From Martinezella rhizogenes (GTDB lineage: Bacteria > Pseudomonadota > Alphaproteobacteria > Rhizobiales > Rhizobiaceae), in the NCBI RefSeq assembly GCF_007002745.1, contig NZ_SGNY01000003.1:372001-436000 (forward strand): DNA of 64,000 nt. Direction: 5' to 3'. The notes beneath the pieces were generated by a model. It worked only from the letters and a program-made list of their open reading frames with translations, had not been told where the DNA came from and did not search any database. This document shows positions 24,487-32,313 of the stretch, in pieces. Each line of letters begins with the position of its first letter. Positions within the stretch are counted from its first letter, which is position 1. A program made the position numbers and the translations under genes.

Positions 24487-25754
24487 TGGAACCGGATCAC
24501 GGCGCAATGTCGCGCGCATGGTCTTGGCGTCACGCGGTCGGTAAATCCGGCCTGCCGCCGATCACGCGCCTTGTGCTGCATACGCTTGGCCTGAAAATGG
24601 ATGCGACCGGCGGTTCCTGCTATCCGCCGATTTCGGAACTGGTGGACCTGACGGGCCTCGATAAGAAAACCGTCCTGAAACACCTCGAAATCGCCGAAGA
24701 GAGCGGTTGGATTGTCGTCACGCAACACGGTTTTCGCGGCCAGAAATGGAAGCGGAACGAATATGTTGCGCGCTGGCCGGGGCGCGACCTTTCCGGCAAT
24801 GCCGCCAGCAGCGAAGATAACGAAGGTGGTGGAAATCCTCCACCACGTTCCGACGATGCCCGCGCCTCCGAAGGTGGTGGAACAGTTCCACCGCGTTCCA
24901 TCGCCAAGGTGGTGGAAATCGTTCCCGAAGGTGGTGGAAATGAAGACCGGAAGGTGGTGGAGGAGTTCCACCAAGATAAGAATCTTCCAACTAACATTCC
25001 AGAAAACTCTCCAGCCGCTGGCGCGGAAGAGGGAGTTTTGAAAAAGGTTGATCGAAAAAAGATAGAGCACGCTTTCACGCTGTGGTTTGCGACGTGGAAA
25101 AAGGGCGATATCGAATATGCCCGCAACGCATGGTTCGCCCTTTCCCCGGAAGATCGGACCGAGTGCGTGGAGCGGACGCCCGCCTATCTTCGTTGGGCCA
25201 AGCCCGCCGACCTGATGGCCGCAGCGGTCTACCTCAAAAACCGTCACTGGCGCGACTTGCCAGAACATGTCCTTGCTGAGCCGATCAACACCCACGGGAT
25301 TGCCAAGGTCTGTGGCAAGCTCTGGATGGGGACGCGCTTTGAGGCGTTGTCGAAAGAGCCGACCGGGTTGCTGTATGTGACCAGCTTTGACGAAACCCGC
25401 ATCGCCAAGGGCATGATTTCCCGCGAACAGCTTGTGTTCGAAAAGCGCCGTGACAATGGCTGGCCACTCGTCAACACCATGCGCGACCTTGCCCGTCGCC
25501 GCGAGCCTTTCAACACGTCGCTCTCGCTTCTCCCATTGGTGCAGGACTTCCGGCAGGTGCATCGCGACAGCGATGTGTTCGCGGCATGGAAGCGCCTGCA
25601 TGAACGCAACGGCTGGCCCTTTATCGAGCATCCGCCCGAATGGGTTTACTTCCCCCCGGTCGATGACGGGGCTGACGATCTCGAAGCGGCAGTTGATGCC
25701 GCGCTTTCCAAATTTCTTTCCACCATCAGCGAGGGACGCACCAATGATGCATAA
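24486..25754 (+). CDS. Phage replication initiator-like protein (lambda O-like)
   Basis: 422 residues. The N-terminal domain (about 12-85) is a winged helix with LKMDATGGSCYPPISELVDLTGLDKKTVLKHL, typical of phage replication proteins. A low-complexity linker (about 110-165) rich in E-G-G-G follows; its DNA contains iterons. The C-terminal half (about 190-415) is globular with many tryptophans. By analogy with lambda O, the origin lies inside the gene and the protein binds it. No helicase gene is evident nearby, so host DnaB would be recruited. Start ATG 24486 overlaps the preceding stop; a GTG one codon earlier is possible. Confidence 0.75.
   Translation: MEPDHGAMSRAWSWRHAVGKSGLPPITRLVLHTLGLKMDATGGSCYPPISELVDLTGLDKKTVLKHLEIAEESGWIVVTQHGFRGQKWKRNEYVARWPGRDLSGNAASSEDNEGGGNPPPRSDDARASEGGGTVPPRSIAKVVEIVPEGGGNEDRKVVEEFHQDKNLPTNIPENSPAAGAEEGVLKKVDRKKIEHAFTLWFATWKKGDIEYARNAWFALSPEDRTECVERTPAYLRWAKPADLMAAAVYLKNRHWRDLPEHVLAEPINTHGIAKVCGKLWMGTRFEALSKEPTGLLYVTSFDETRIAKGMISREQLVFEKRRDNGWPLVNTMRDLARRREPFNTSLSLLPLVQDFRQVHRDSDVFAAWKRLHERNGWPFIEHPPEWVYFPPVDDGADDLEAAVDAALSKFLSTISEGRTNDA
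24823..24964 (+). repeat. Five iterons: likely phage replication origin
   Basis: Direct repeats of AAGGTGGTGGAA begin at 24823, 24871, 24906, 24928 and 24951; the last ends GGAGGA. The first two are followed by the reverse complement (CCTCCACCAC; GTTCCACCGC), making partial palindromes. Copies 1, 2 and 4 are read as E-G-G-G, but copies 3 and 5 as K-V-V-E, so conservation is in the DNA. An A/T-richer stretch follows (from about 24968). This arrangement is like the lambda origin inside gene O. Confidence 0.75.
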
Positions 25755-26430
25755 CGTGAAGATTTATGCCGCCAGCAAGCCGGTCAACCCGGAGCTTTAT
25801 GACCTGTCGCGTTTCGCGTCTCTGTTCGACCAGATGCAGAACACGAAGCGACTCAACGTCACCATGCTTTCCATGGCGGCGGAGAATCAGCCGGGGAAAC
25901 ACGAATGGTTCGTGGTGGAGACGAAGCATAAGGCGGAAAAAGCTGTTGAAGACGCCCTTAGCAAAGCCGGTGTGAAAACTTTTTTGCCTATGGAGAACGG
26001 CGGTAAACAGGTCGTTCGTGGTCGGGTTATCCATGATGTTTTGCGCCCGTTGATGCCCGGTTATGTGCTGGTCAACATCGTGTATTCTCCCGCAGCGGTA
26101 TGCGGGATTGCCCGGCTGGAAGGTGTCGCGGGCTTCGTTGGCGGGATGGTTCACCCTCATCGTGTATCAGACGAGGAAATGAATCGTTTCAAGGCTTTCG
26201 GCGATGACGAGACTGCGCCGGACGTGAAGCACTGCGAACAGTTCAAGCGCGGCGATAAGGTTCGTTTCGTGCTTGGCCCCTTCGCCAGTTTCGGCGGCAC
26301 CATCCTGAAACTGCGCAAGGATCGGACCGTTGACGGCGAGCGCGTTGCTACCGGCGCTGTGGTGGCGGTTGACGTGTTTGGCAAGGTTTCGACCATCGAA
26401 GCCCCTCTTGCATTGCTCGAACAGTTGTGA
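25744..26430 (+). CDS. NusG-like transcription elongation/antitermination protein
   Basis: 228 residues. The first 55 are a phage-specific extension. A NusG N-terminal domain follows (about 56-155: HEWFVVETKHKAEKAVEDAL and RPLMPGYVLVNI). A KOW domain ends the protein (about 170-225: FKRGDKVRFVLGPFASFGG). As a specialised NusG paralogue at the end of the early operon, just before a terminator and the late genes, it is a candidate processive antiterminator. The ATG at 25744 (ATGATG) overlaps the end of the replication gene; the frame is open further upstream but lacks a reason to start there. Confidence 0.88.
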   Translation: MMHNVKIYAASKPVNPELYDLSRFASLFDQMQNTKRLNVTMLSMAAENQPGKHEWFVVETKHKAEKAVEDALSKAGVKTFLPMENGGKQVVRGRVIHDVLRPLMPGYVLVNIVYSPAAVCGIARLEGVAGFVGGMVHPHRVSDEEMNRFKAFGDDETAPDVKHCEQFKRGDKVRFVLGPFASFGGTILKLRKDRTVDGERVATGAVVAVDVFGKVSTIEAPLALLEQL

Positions 26431-26439
26431 CTATGCATA

Positions 26440-26576
26440 GCGCAGGATGATCTGCTGATCCTGTGCAGGCGCGCCGGTTTTGACCGGCGAGTGGGGTTCC
26501 AAAAACCTCCACGCTGGTAAGCCGGGGTGGACCCTGCCTTGACCCTCTCGCCAGAGAGACCGATTCAAGGCCAGTG
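26440..26576 (+). ncRNA. Structured non-coding segment before the late-operon terminator
   Basis: Several good hairpins follow one another: GCGCAGGAT/ATCCTGTGC (26440-26466), CGCCGGT/ACCGGCG (26472-26489) and GTGGGGTT/AACCTCCAC with one bulge (26491-26512). A nested element joins CGCTGG (26512-26517) with CCAGTG (26571-26576), CCTTGA (26537-26542) with TCAAGG (26565-26570) and CTCTC (26545-26549) with GAGAG (26554-26558). There is no gene between the NusG-like stop and 26676. It may be an RNA signal for antitermination or a small RNA. Inferred from pairing by eye only. Confidence 0.5.
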
Positions 26577-26607
26577 CGACAGCTATATCATCGGCGGACT
26601 TGAGCGA

Positions 26608-26634
26608 AGGCGACCTTAACCCGGTCGCCTTTTT
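26608..26634 (+). terminator. Strong terminator between early and late genes
   Basis: A perfect 8-bp stem AGGCGACC (26608-26615) with GGTCGCCT (26623-26630) and 7-nt loop runs straight into a T-tract. It lies 178 bp past the NusG-like gene and 42 bp before the first late gene. Confidence 0.9.
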
Positions 26635-26675
26635 CGTTTGCGTAGGGTGTAGGCAACTTCCGGGAAAATCTGACG

Positions 26676-27245
26676 ATGGCTGTTCTGTCCATGAAATGGG
26701 CCGACCGCAATCTTGCGGAGTACGGCAACCGGATAGTTGCTCTGAAAACCAAGTTTCCGACCGTACTGCCTCGCATCGTCAACGGTGTCGGCAACAGGTC
26801 GAAAACTGTTGTTGTTCGCACACTGACGAAACAGACCGGATTGCCGCGTGCCACCATCGTTAAGGCCATCGGCAATCCGGCAACCGCAAGGCCGGGCCGG
26901 TTGGTCTACGACATGACAACGCGAGGCGGCAACATTCGCCTCAAATACTTGCGCCCGAAGGAAACCGAAGCCGGTGTCGTGGCGCGACCCTTCGGAAAGC
27001 CTACGCTCTATCCCGGCGCGTTCCTACGTGGCGGCCAGTTTCCCGACCGTAAGCCGGTGGCGCAGTTCAACGGCCATGCCTATTACCGGCTCAATCGCTC
27101 CGGCACGAAGATCACCTTCGCCCGCTCGGGCGTCTTCATCCCGAAGGAAATGACCAGCGGCGCGACAGCCGAAGCTTTCCAGCGCATCGCAGCGCCATTG
27201 CTGAAAGAGCGGGTCGAAGCAGCCCTTGCCAAGCTGGTCCCCTGA
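26676..27245 (+). CDS. Putative minor tail/completion protein (GpZ-like)
   Basis: 189 residues, basic. The pattern VVRTLTKQTGLPRATIVKAIG, LYPGAFLRGG and AYYRLNRSGTKITFARSGVFIPKEM resembles the prophage minor tail protein Z family (lambda gpZ). Its place before the terminase, far from the tail genes, is unusual. Assignment is by resemblance only. The 161 bp that follow are strongly C-rich on this strand, with no gene. Confidence 0.55.
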   Translation: MAVLSMKWADRNLAEYGNRIVALKTKFPTVLPRIVNGVGNRSKTVVVRTLTKQTGLPRATIVKAIGNPATARPGRLVYDMTTRGGNIRLKYLRPKETEAGVVARPFGKPTLYPGAFLRGGQFPDRKPVAQFNGHAYYRLNRSGTKITFARSGVFIPKEMTSGATAEAFQRIAAPLLKERVEAALAKLVP

Positions 27246-27406
27246 CCGGCCACCCCGACCCCCGGTCGCGACCCGCCCCATACCCCCCCTCGGTCGGGTC
27301 CTCCCCCAAAAGAGGCCAAGTAGCGGGTGTGGGCGACTGCGGGATTTCGCTCTGTGAAGAAAATTATAGGGGGGTTCCACCGCCCTTTCAGTGGAATCGG
27401 AATCAG

Positions 27407-28141
27407 ATGGCAAAGAGCTATCCTGACGAGTTGCGTGAACAGGTCGTGGCCTTCATGGACGAGGGCCATACGGTTCGGGAAGCGGCGGCGAAGTTCAACG
27501 TCAGCCCGAGTTTTGCGGCCAAATCGCACAAGAAGCATGCGGAAGCTGGCGAAAGCCTCCCGCTGCTTACCGAAACGGCACCTGCCGAACCTGAAAAGCC
27601 CTCGCTCGATATCGAAATCACCGCATCCGAACTGGCGGAACTGCTGAAGGTTTCGAAGCGGGCAGTGTCGGATTTCGTAGAGCGTGGAATCGTGGTGAAG
27701 ACGGAACGGAATCGCTTCGATCTTCGCCAGTCCATCCAACTTTACTGCGAGCATTTGCGGGGTGTTGCCGCCGGTCGCGGCGGTGACGGCGCGGATGTTC
27801 TGACCGCCGAACGCGCCAGACTGGCGAGAGAACAGGCAGACCAGACGGCGATGAAAAACGCAGCCATGCGCCGCGAAATGGTTTCGATGACGGACGTGCG
27901 GAACGAATGGGTTTCGATAGGCCGACGCATCCGCAACGCTGTTCTGTCGGTGCCTTCGCGCTGTCGGCAGATGCTCCCGCATCTCACGACCTACGATGTG
28001 GACCTGATCGGCCAAGAAATCCGGTCGGCGCTTACCGAACTTGGTGACGAGGACGATGACAACGGCGCTGGCGACATTGCGGCAAGCGGTATGGGACAGC
28101 CTGTTACCGCCGCCGAAACTTCGGCTGTCGGAATGGATTGA
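27407..28141 (+). CDS. Terminase small subunit (Nu1-like)
   Basis: 244 residues. It has two DNA-binding parts: residues 1-50 look like a transposase-type helix-turn-helix (YPDELREQVVAFMDEGHTVREAA). Residues about 62-115 match phage Nu1-type subunits (ITASELAELLKVSKRAVSDFVERG). A helical region and an acidic tail follow. The subunit recognises phage DNA for packaging. The open frame starts upstream, but MAKSYPDE at 27407 fits. It overlaps the large subunit by 86 bp in another frame. Confidence 0.82.
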   Translation: MAKSYPDELREQVVAFMDEGHTVREAAAKFNVSPSFAAKSHKKHAEAGESLPLLTETAPAEPEKPSLDIEITASELAELLKVSKRAVSDFVERGIVVKTERNRFDLRQSIQLYCEHLRGVAAGRGGDGADVLTAERARLAREQADQTAMKNAAMRREMVSMTDVRNEWVSIGRRIRNAVLSVPSRCRQMLPHLTTYDVDLIGQEIRSALTELGDEDDDNGAGDIAASGMGQPVTAAETSAVGMD

Positions 28142-29837
28142 ACACACCGTCCATTTGCCGGAAGGCGTTTCATCGCTCACCGGCAAGGTTCGGCTGTGGC
28201 CGCCGCAGCGAGAAATTGCCGATGCGATTGGCGATAGCGCGATTGAGCGGGTTACGCTGGTCAAGCCGGTCCGCGTCGGCTTCACGACGCTGCTGACCAG
28301 CGCCATGGCAAGTTTCTGTTCGAACGATCCGTCGCCGATCCTTTCGCTTCTGCCGACAGAGGCCGACTGCCGCGACTACATGGTTTCGGACGTTGAACCG
28401 ATTTTCGACGCCTCGCCAGCGCTTCGCGGCCTGTTGACCGGCGACACCAGCGAAGGCGGGCGCAACACGCTTCTTGCCCGTCGCTTTCCGGGCGGCTTCC
28501 TGAAAGTCATTGCCGCCAAGGCACCGCGTAACCTTCGCCGTCACAATGTCCGTATCCTCTTCATTGACGAGGCGGACGGCATGGACGCGACGAAGGAAGG
28601 ATCGCCGATCCTGCTGGCAGAACGCCGCACGCTGTCGTTCGCTGACCGCAAGATTGTGATGGGTTCAACGCCGGTCTACGAGGCGACCAGCTACGTGCTG
28701 CGGGCCTACGAGCAATCGGACAAGCGCATTTATGAGGTGCCTTGCCCCGAGTGCGGTCACTTCCATGAAATCACATGGGCCGATATCCATTGGCCCGAAG
28801 GCGAGCCGGAAAAGGCGTACTATGTTTGCGCCGAATGCGGCTCCGTCGTGGACGAACGGCATAAGCCGGGCATGGTGGCAAATGGCCGCTGGCGCGCTCT
28901 TCGACCGGAAATCAAGGATCATGCCGGGTTCCGCATGAACGCCCTGATTTCGCTTTTGCCTAACGCCTCCTGGGGGCGGCTGGCGCGTGAATTCGTCACG
29001 GTCAAAAACGACCCTTCGACGCTGCAAACATTCGTCAACACCATCCTTGCCCAAGGGTGGAAGGAGGACGGCGACGAACTGGACGATATCGAGCTTGCGG
29101 GCCGGGCCGAAGATTTCGGGCTGGAAAATATTCCGATCCAAGTCCTGATTATCACGGTCGGCGTGGACGTGCAGGATGATCGTCTCGAAGCTACCTTCGT
29201 CGGTTGGGACAAGGAAGGCATCCCCTATGTTCTCGGCCATACGGTCGTTTGGGGTCGCTATGACGACCATACCACATGGGCCGAACTGGACGTTGCCCTG
29301 ACCACGCAATGGGACCATCCCCTTGGCGGTAAGATCAAGGTTGATGCCGTTTGCGTCGATAGCTCGGACGGCGAAACGATGGAAACGGTCTATCGCTTCG
29401 CATTCCCGCGCTTCAATCGCCGCGTTCTGGCGATCAAGGGTGCGGCGGGCAACCGGCCATGGATCGAGCGCTCCAAAACGAACGTGAAGGGCGGACGCCT
29501 TTTCATCGTCGGCGTGGACGGCATCAAGAGCCACATTTTCGGCAGGCTGGCCCGGCCCAAGTCCATCCGGTTTTCGAAGGACTTGCCGGAAGTCTGGTAC
29601 GAGCAGCTTGCAGGCGAAAAGATGGAAGTCCGCTATTTGCGCGGCCAGCCAAGCCGCCAGTTCGTCCCGATACCGGGCCGACGCCACGAGGCGCTTGACT
29701 GCACCGTTTATGCCTTCGCCGCCCGGCAGATGGTCAATGCCAATTGGGCGCACCGCGAGGGCGAGCTTTCGACACCGCCGGAACCGGCGGTCGCAACCTA
29801 CACACAAGAAATCGCGAAACCGGAGTGGCTTGCATAA
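28056..29837 (+). CDS. Terminase large subunit (lambda GpA family)
   Basis: 593 residues. ATP-driven packaging motor and nuclease. The N-terminal ATPase has the deviant Walker A KPVRVGFTT (residues 70-78) and Walker B ILFIDEADG (near 168). CPECGHFHEITW and CAEC form a GpA-type zinc-like insert. The C-terminal nuclease region has VGVDVQDDRLE and ends with GRRHEALDCTVYA. GAGG precedes the ATG. GpA enzymes cut at cos sites, so cohesive-end packaging is likely. Confidence 0.93.
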   Translation: MTTALATLRQAVWDSLLPPPKLRLSEWIEHTVHLPEGVSSLTGKVRLWPPQREIADAIGDSAIERVTLVKPVRVGFTTLLTSAMASFCSNDPSPILSLLPTEADCRDYMVSDVEPIFDASPALRGLLTGDTSEGGRNTLLARRFPGGFLKVIAAKAPRNLRRHNVRILFIDEADGMDATKEGSPILLAERRTLSFADRKIVMGSTPVYEATSYVLRAYEQSDKRIYEVPCPECGHFHEITWADIHWPEGEPEKAYYVCAECGSVVDERHKPGMVANGRWRALRPEIKDHAGFRMNALISLLPNASWGRLAREFVTVKNDPSTLQTFVNTILAQGWKEDGDELDDIELAGRAEDFGLENIPIQVLIITVGVDVQDDRLEATFVGWDKEGIPYVLGHTVVWGRYDDHTTWAELDVALTTQWDHPLGGKIKVDAVCVDSSDGETMETVYRFAFPRFNRRVLAIKGAAGNRPWIERSKTNVKGGRLFIVGVDGIKSHIFGRLARPKSIRFSKDLPEVWYEQLAGEKMEVRYLRGQPSRQFVPIPGRRHEALDCTVYAFAARQMVNANWAHREGELSTPPEPAVATYTQEIAKPEWLA

Positions 29838-30031
29838 TGGCGACTACAGACGATCAAATTGCTGCGCTTGAAGATGCAATCGCAATGGGCGCGCGAAAGG
29901 TGATATTCCACTCTGGCGGCACTCGCCGCGAGGTGGAATATCACTCTCTCAAAGATATGAGGGAGGCTCTTGCCGCCCTCAAATCCACCCGGTCGGGCGG
30001 CTCCCGTACCATTTACGCGGCGCTCGACTAA
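29837..30031 (+). CDS. Head-tail joining protein gpW
   Basis: 64 residues of lambda gpW type, the small stopper or joining protein at the portal. Helical N-terminus (DDQIAALEDAIAMGARKVIF), then SGGTRREVEYHSLKDMREALAAL. Overlaps the terminase stop and the portal start by one base each. Confidence 0.85.
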   Translation: MATTDDQIAALEDAIAMGARKVIFHSGGTRREVEYHSLKDMREALAALKSTRSGGSRTIYAALD

Positions 30032-31578
30032 TGGGCCTCGCTACCGTTCTCGACCGGACCATTGGCTATTTCTCGCCCGAAGCTGGCCTTAGGCGGGTGA
30101 AGCACCGCGCCGCGCTGGAAATCATGTCACGCGCATACGCTGGCGCAGATACCAGCCGCCTGAAATCCGGCAGGCGTGCACCATCAACATCGGCGGACGC
30201 TGAAATTGCGCGCGCCGGTCGGACCCTGCGCAACCGCATGCGCGATCTCGCCCGCAACAACCCTTATGCTGCGAAGGCAATCCACGAACTTGTTACCCAC
30301 GCCATCGGCGACGGCATTATTCCGCGCTCGAAAAACAAGAAGCTCAACAAGCTTTTTGCGGAGTGGAGCAAGGTTTGCGATGCGGACGGCGATCTTGATT
30401 TCAACGGTATCGTCAACCTGACAGCCCGCGAAATGTTCGAAAGCGGGAACGGCCTTGTTCGCCGCCGCCGCCGCAGACTGGAAGACGGTCTGCCCGTCCC
30501 GCTGCAATTGCAGGTGCTGGAACCGGACTTGATCGACACTACCAAGGAAGGTGTTCTTTCCGATGGTGGCAAGATCATCCAAGGCATCGAATTTGATGCC
30601 ATCGGCAGGAAGCGCGCTTACTGGATGTTCGGATCTCATCCGGGCAACAGTTTCTTTGACCCGAAGTCCACGATTGTTTCGAAGCCGGTTCCCGCTTCCG
30701 ATATTGCCCACGCTTTCGAAAAGCAGCGCACGCAGGTGATGGGCGCGCCGTGGGGTACGCCAGCGATGGCCGATACCTACGATCTGGCGTCATACGAGCA
30801 AGCGGAATTGACGCGCAAGCGGCTGGAAGCCTGCCTTGTCGGCGTGATGACCGGCGGCGACGAAGGCGACCAGCTTGGCATGCCTATGGCGGATAACAGT
30901 CCAGCCAAGCCCGGCATCTATGACGTGAACGGCAGGCGCGTCGAAAAATTCGAACCCGGCATGTTCTACAATGCAGTTGGTGGCCGGGGCATGGAGTTTT
31001 CGCAACCGGCGGTGACGGACAGCTACGATCCCTACAAGAACTCCATGCTGCACACCATCGCGGCGGGCTGGCGGGTTCCTCATGCGATCTTGTCCGGTCG
31101 GCTCGACAAGGTGAACTATTCGTCCAGCAAGGTTGGGCTGGAAGGCTTCCGCCGGACGATCTCCGCCGTTCAATGGCTCATCATCATTCCGATGCTGTTG
31201 CAGCCTATTTGGGACTGGTTCTGCGAAGCGGCCTACTTCGCTGGCATCATCAAGACGCCCAAGGTTCCCGTGGAGTGGTCGCCGCCGCGCTTCTATTCCG
31301 CCGATCCGCTCAAAGACGTGAACGCCCGCATCAAGGAAGTTCGCTCGGGCTTCCGCTCTCTGTCCAGCGTTATCGCCGAGATGGGCGAAAACCCGGATGA
31401 CGTTCTGGACGAAATCGCGTCCGACGCAGCCAAGATCGACAAGCGCAAGCTTGTTCTCGACAGCGACCCCCGGCGGATGTCTCAGGCCGGGCAGGTGCAG
31501 CAGCGGGACGAAACAGACGACCCGCCCGACGACAAGCCGGAAGACGACGACAAGGACCCCGACGATGACGAAACTTGA
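30031..31578 (+). CDS. Portal protein (lambda gpB family)
   Basis: 515 residues. Forms the ring through which DNA enters the head. LARNNPYAAKAIHELVTHAIGDGI, RVPHAILSGRLDKVNYSSSKVG and the clip/wing regions match the lambda portal family. The C-terminus is a long acidic Asp-rich tail. It overlaps the protease gene by 14 bp. Confidence 0.93.
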   Translation: MGLATVLDRTIGYFSPEAGLRRVKHRAALEIMSRAYAGADTSRLKSGRRAPSTSADAEIARAGRTLRNRMRDLARNNPYAAKAIHELVTHAIGDGIIPRSKNKKLNKLFAEWSKVCDADGDLDFNGIVNLTAREMFESGNGLVRRRRRRLEDGLPVPLQLQVLEPDLIDTTKEGVLSDGGKIIQGIEFDAIGRKRAYWMFGSHPGNSFFDPKSTIVSKPVPASDIAHAFEKQRTQVMGAPWGTPAMADTYDLASYEQAELTRKRLEACLVGVMTGGDEGDQLGMPMADNSPAKPGIYDVNGRRVEKFEPGMFYNAVGGRGMEFSQPAVTDSYDPYKNSMLHTIAAGWRVPHAILSGRLDKVNYSSSKVGLEGFRRTISAVQWLIIIPMLLQPIWDWFCEAAYFAGIIKTPKVPVEWSPPRFYSADPLKDVNARIKEVRSGFRSLSSVIAEMGENPDDVLDEIASDAAKIDKRKLVLDSDPRRMSQAGQVQQRDETDDPPDDKPEDDDKDPDDDET

Positions 31579-32215
31579 ACTGCGCAAAGCGCCCGCAGCC
31601 CTGCCGATGCAGGTTCGCGGGCATGACCTCAATATCGGTTCCATCGATGAAGAGGCCCGCACCGTGACGCTGGTGTTCACGACCGGTGCTGCGGTGCGCC
31701 GCCTGCGCTATACCGGATGGGACACGGCTGTCCCGTTCGATGAAGTCCTTGTCGTCAGCGAACGGGCGCTGGACCTGTCGCGCATGAATCTAGGTGCGCC
31801 GGTTCTCGACAGTCATTCCCGTTGGTCAACCTTTTCGCAGATCGCCGTTGTTGAACGGGCATGGATCGAAAAGGGCGAAGGATGGGCAACCATCCGTTTC
31901 CCGAAGGCCGGAATTGATCTCGCCGCCGACCGCATGTTCGGGCTGGTCTCTGACAAGATCATCAAGAATGTGTCGGTTGGTTACTCCATCGATAAAATCC
32001 GGGTGGAGGAAGCGGCGAAGAAAGGCGAGGTCGAAAAGATTTTCGTGGAGCGCTGGACGCCAAACGAGATTTCTTTTGTGACCGTTCCCGCCGATCCCGG
32101 TGCGCAGGTCCGATCCAGCGAAACCACTTTCCCGCTTTCTATCCAGTCTGCTGCTGGTCACGGCCTGCGCGCTGCCCGCATGCGTATGGCAGAAGACGCC
32201 CGCCGCTTCGACTGA
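31565..32215 (+). CDS. Prohead protease (S78/HK97 family)
   Basis: 216 residues. Serine protease that trims the capsid precursor. Candidate catalytic residues are H in APVLDSHSR, S in KNVSVGYSI and E in WTPNEISFVTVPADP. The frame is open upstream, but MTKLELRKAP at 31565 overlaps the portal end as expected for head genes. The capsid gene follows after 98 bp. Confidence 0.88.
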   Translation: MTKLELRKAPAALPMQVRGHDLNIGSIDEEARTVTLVFTTGAAVRRLRYTGWDTAVPFDEVLVVSERALDLSRMNLGAPVLDSHSRWSTFSQIAVVERAWIEKGEGWATIRFPKAGIDLAADRMFGLVSDKIIKNVSVGYSIDKIRVEEAAKKGEVEKIFVERWTPNEISFVTVPADPGAQVRSSETTFPLSIQSAAGHGLRAARMRMAEDARRFD

Positions 32216-32313
32216 CACCCATTCCATTTTTTCCAGTTCGCCGCCTGACTTCCACCGGGGATGCAGGGCGACGGCGCTTGTCCTGCCCGGTAATACAAAA
32301 GGAACCGCACGCC

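Noticed and set aside
24823-24964. Repeats considered as a CRISPR array
   Set aside because: Units are 12 bp, spacing irregular, and they lie inside a coding gene; no cas genes are seen anywhere in the window.
24288-25631. 447-codon minus-strand frame opposite the replication gene
   Set aside because: Shadow of the replication-initiator gene, whose direction agrees with the operon and overlaps.
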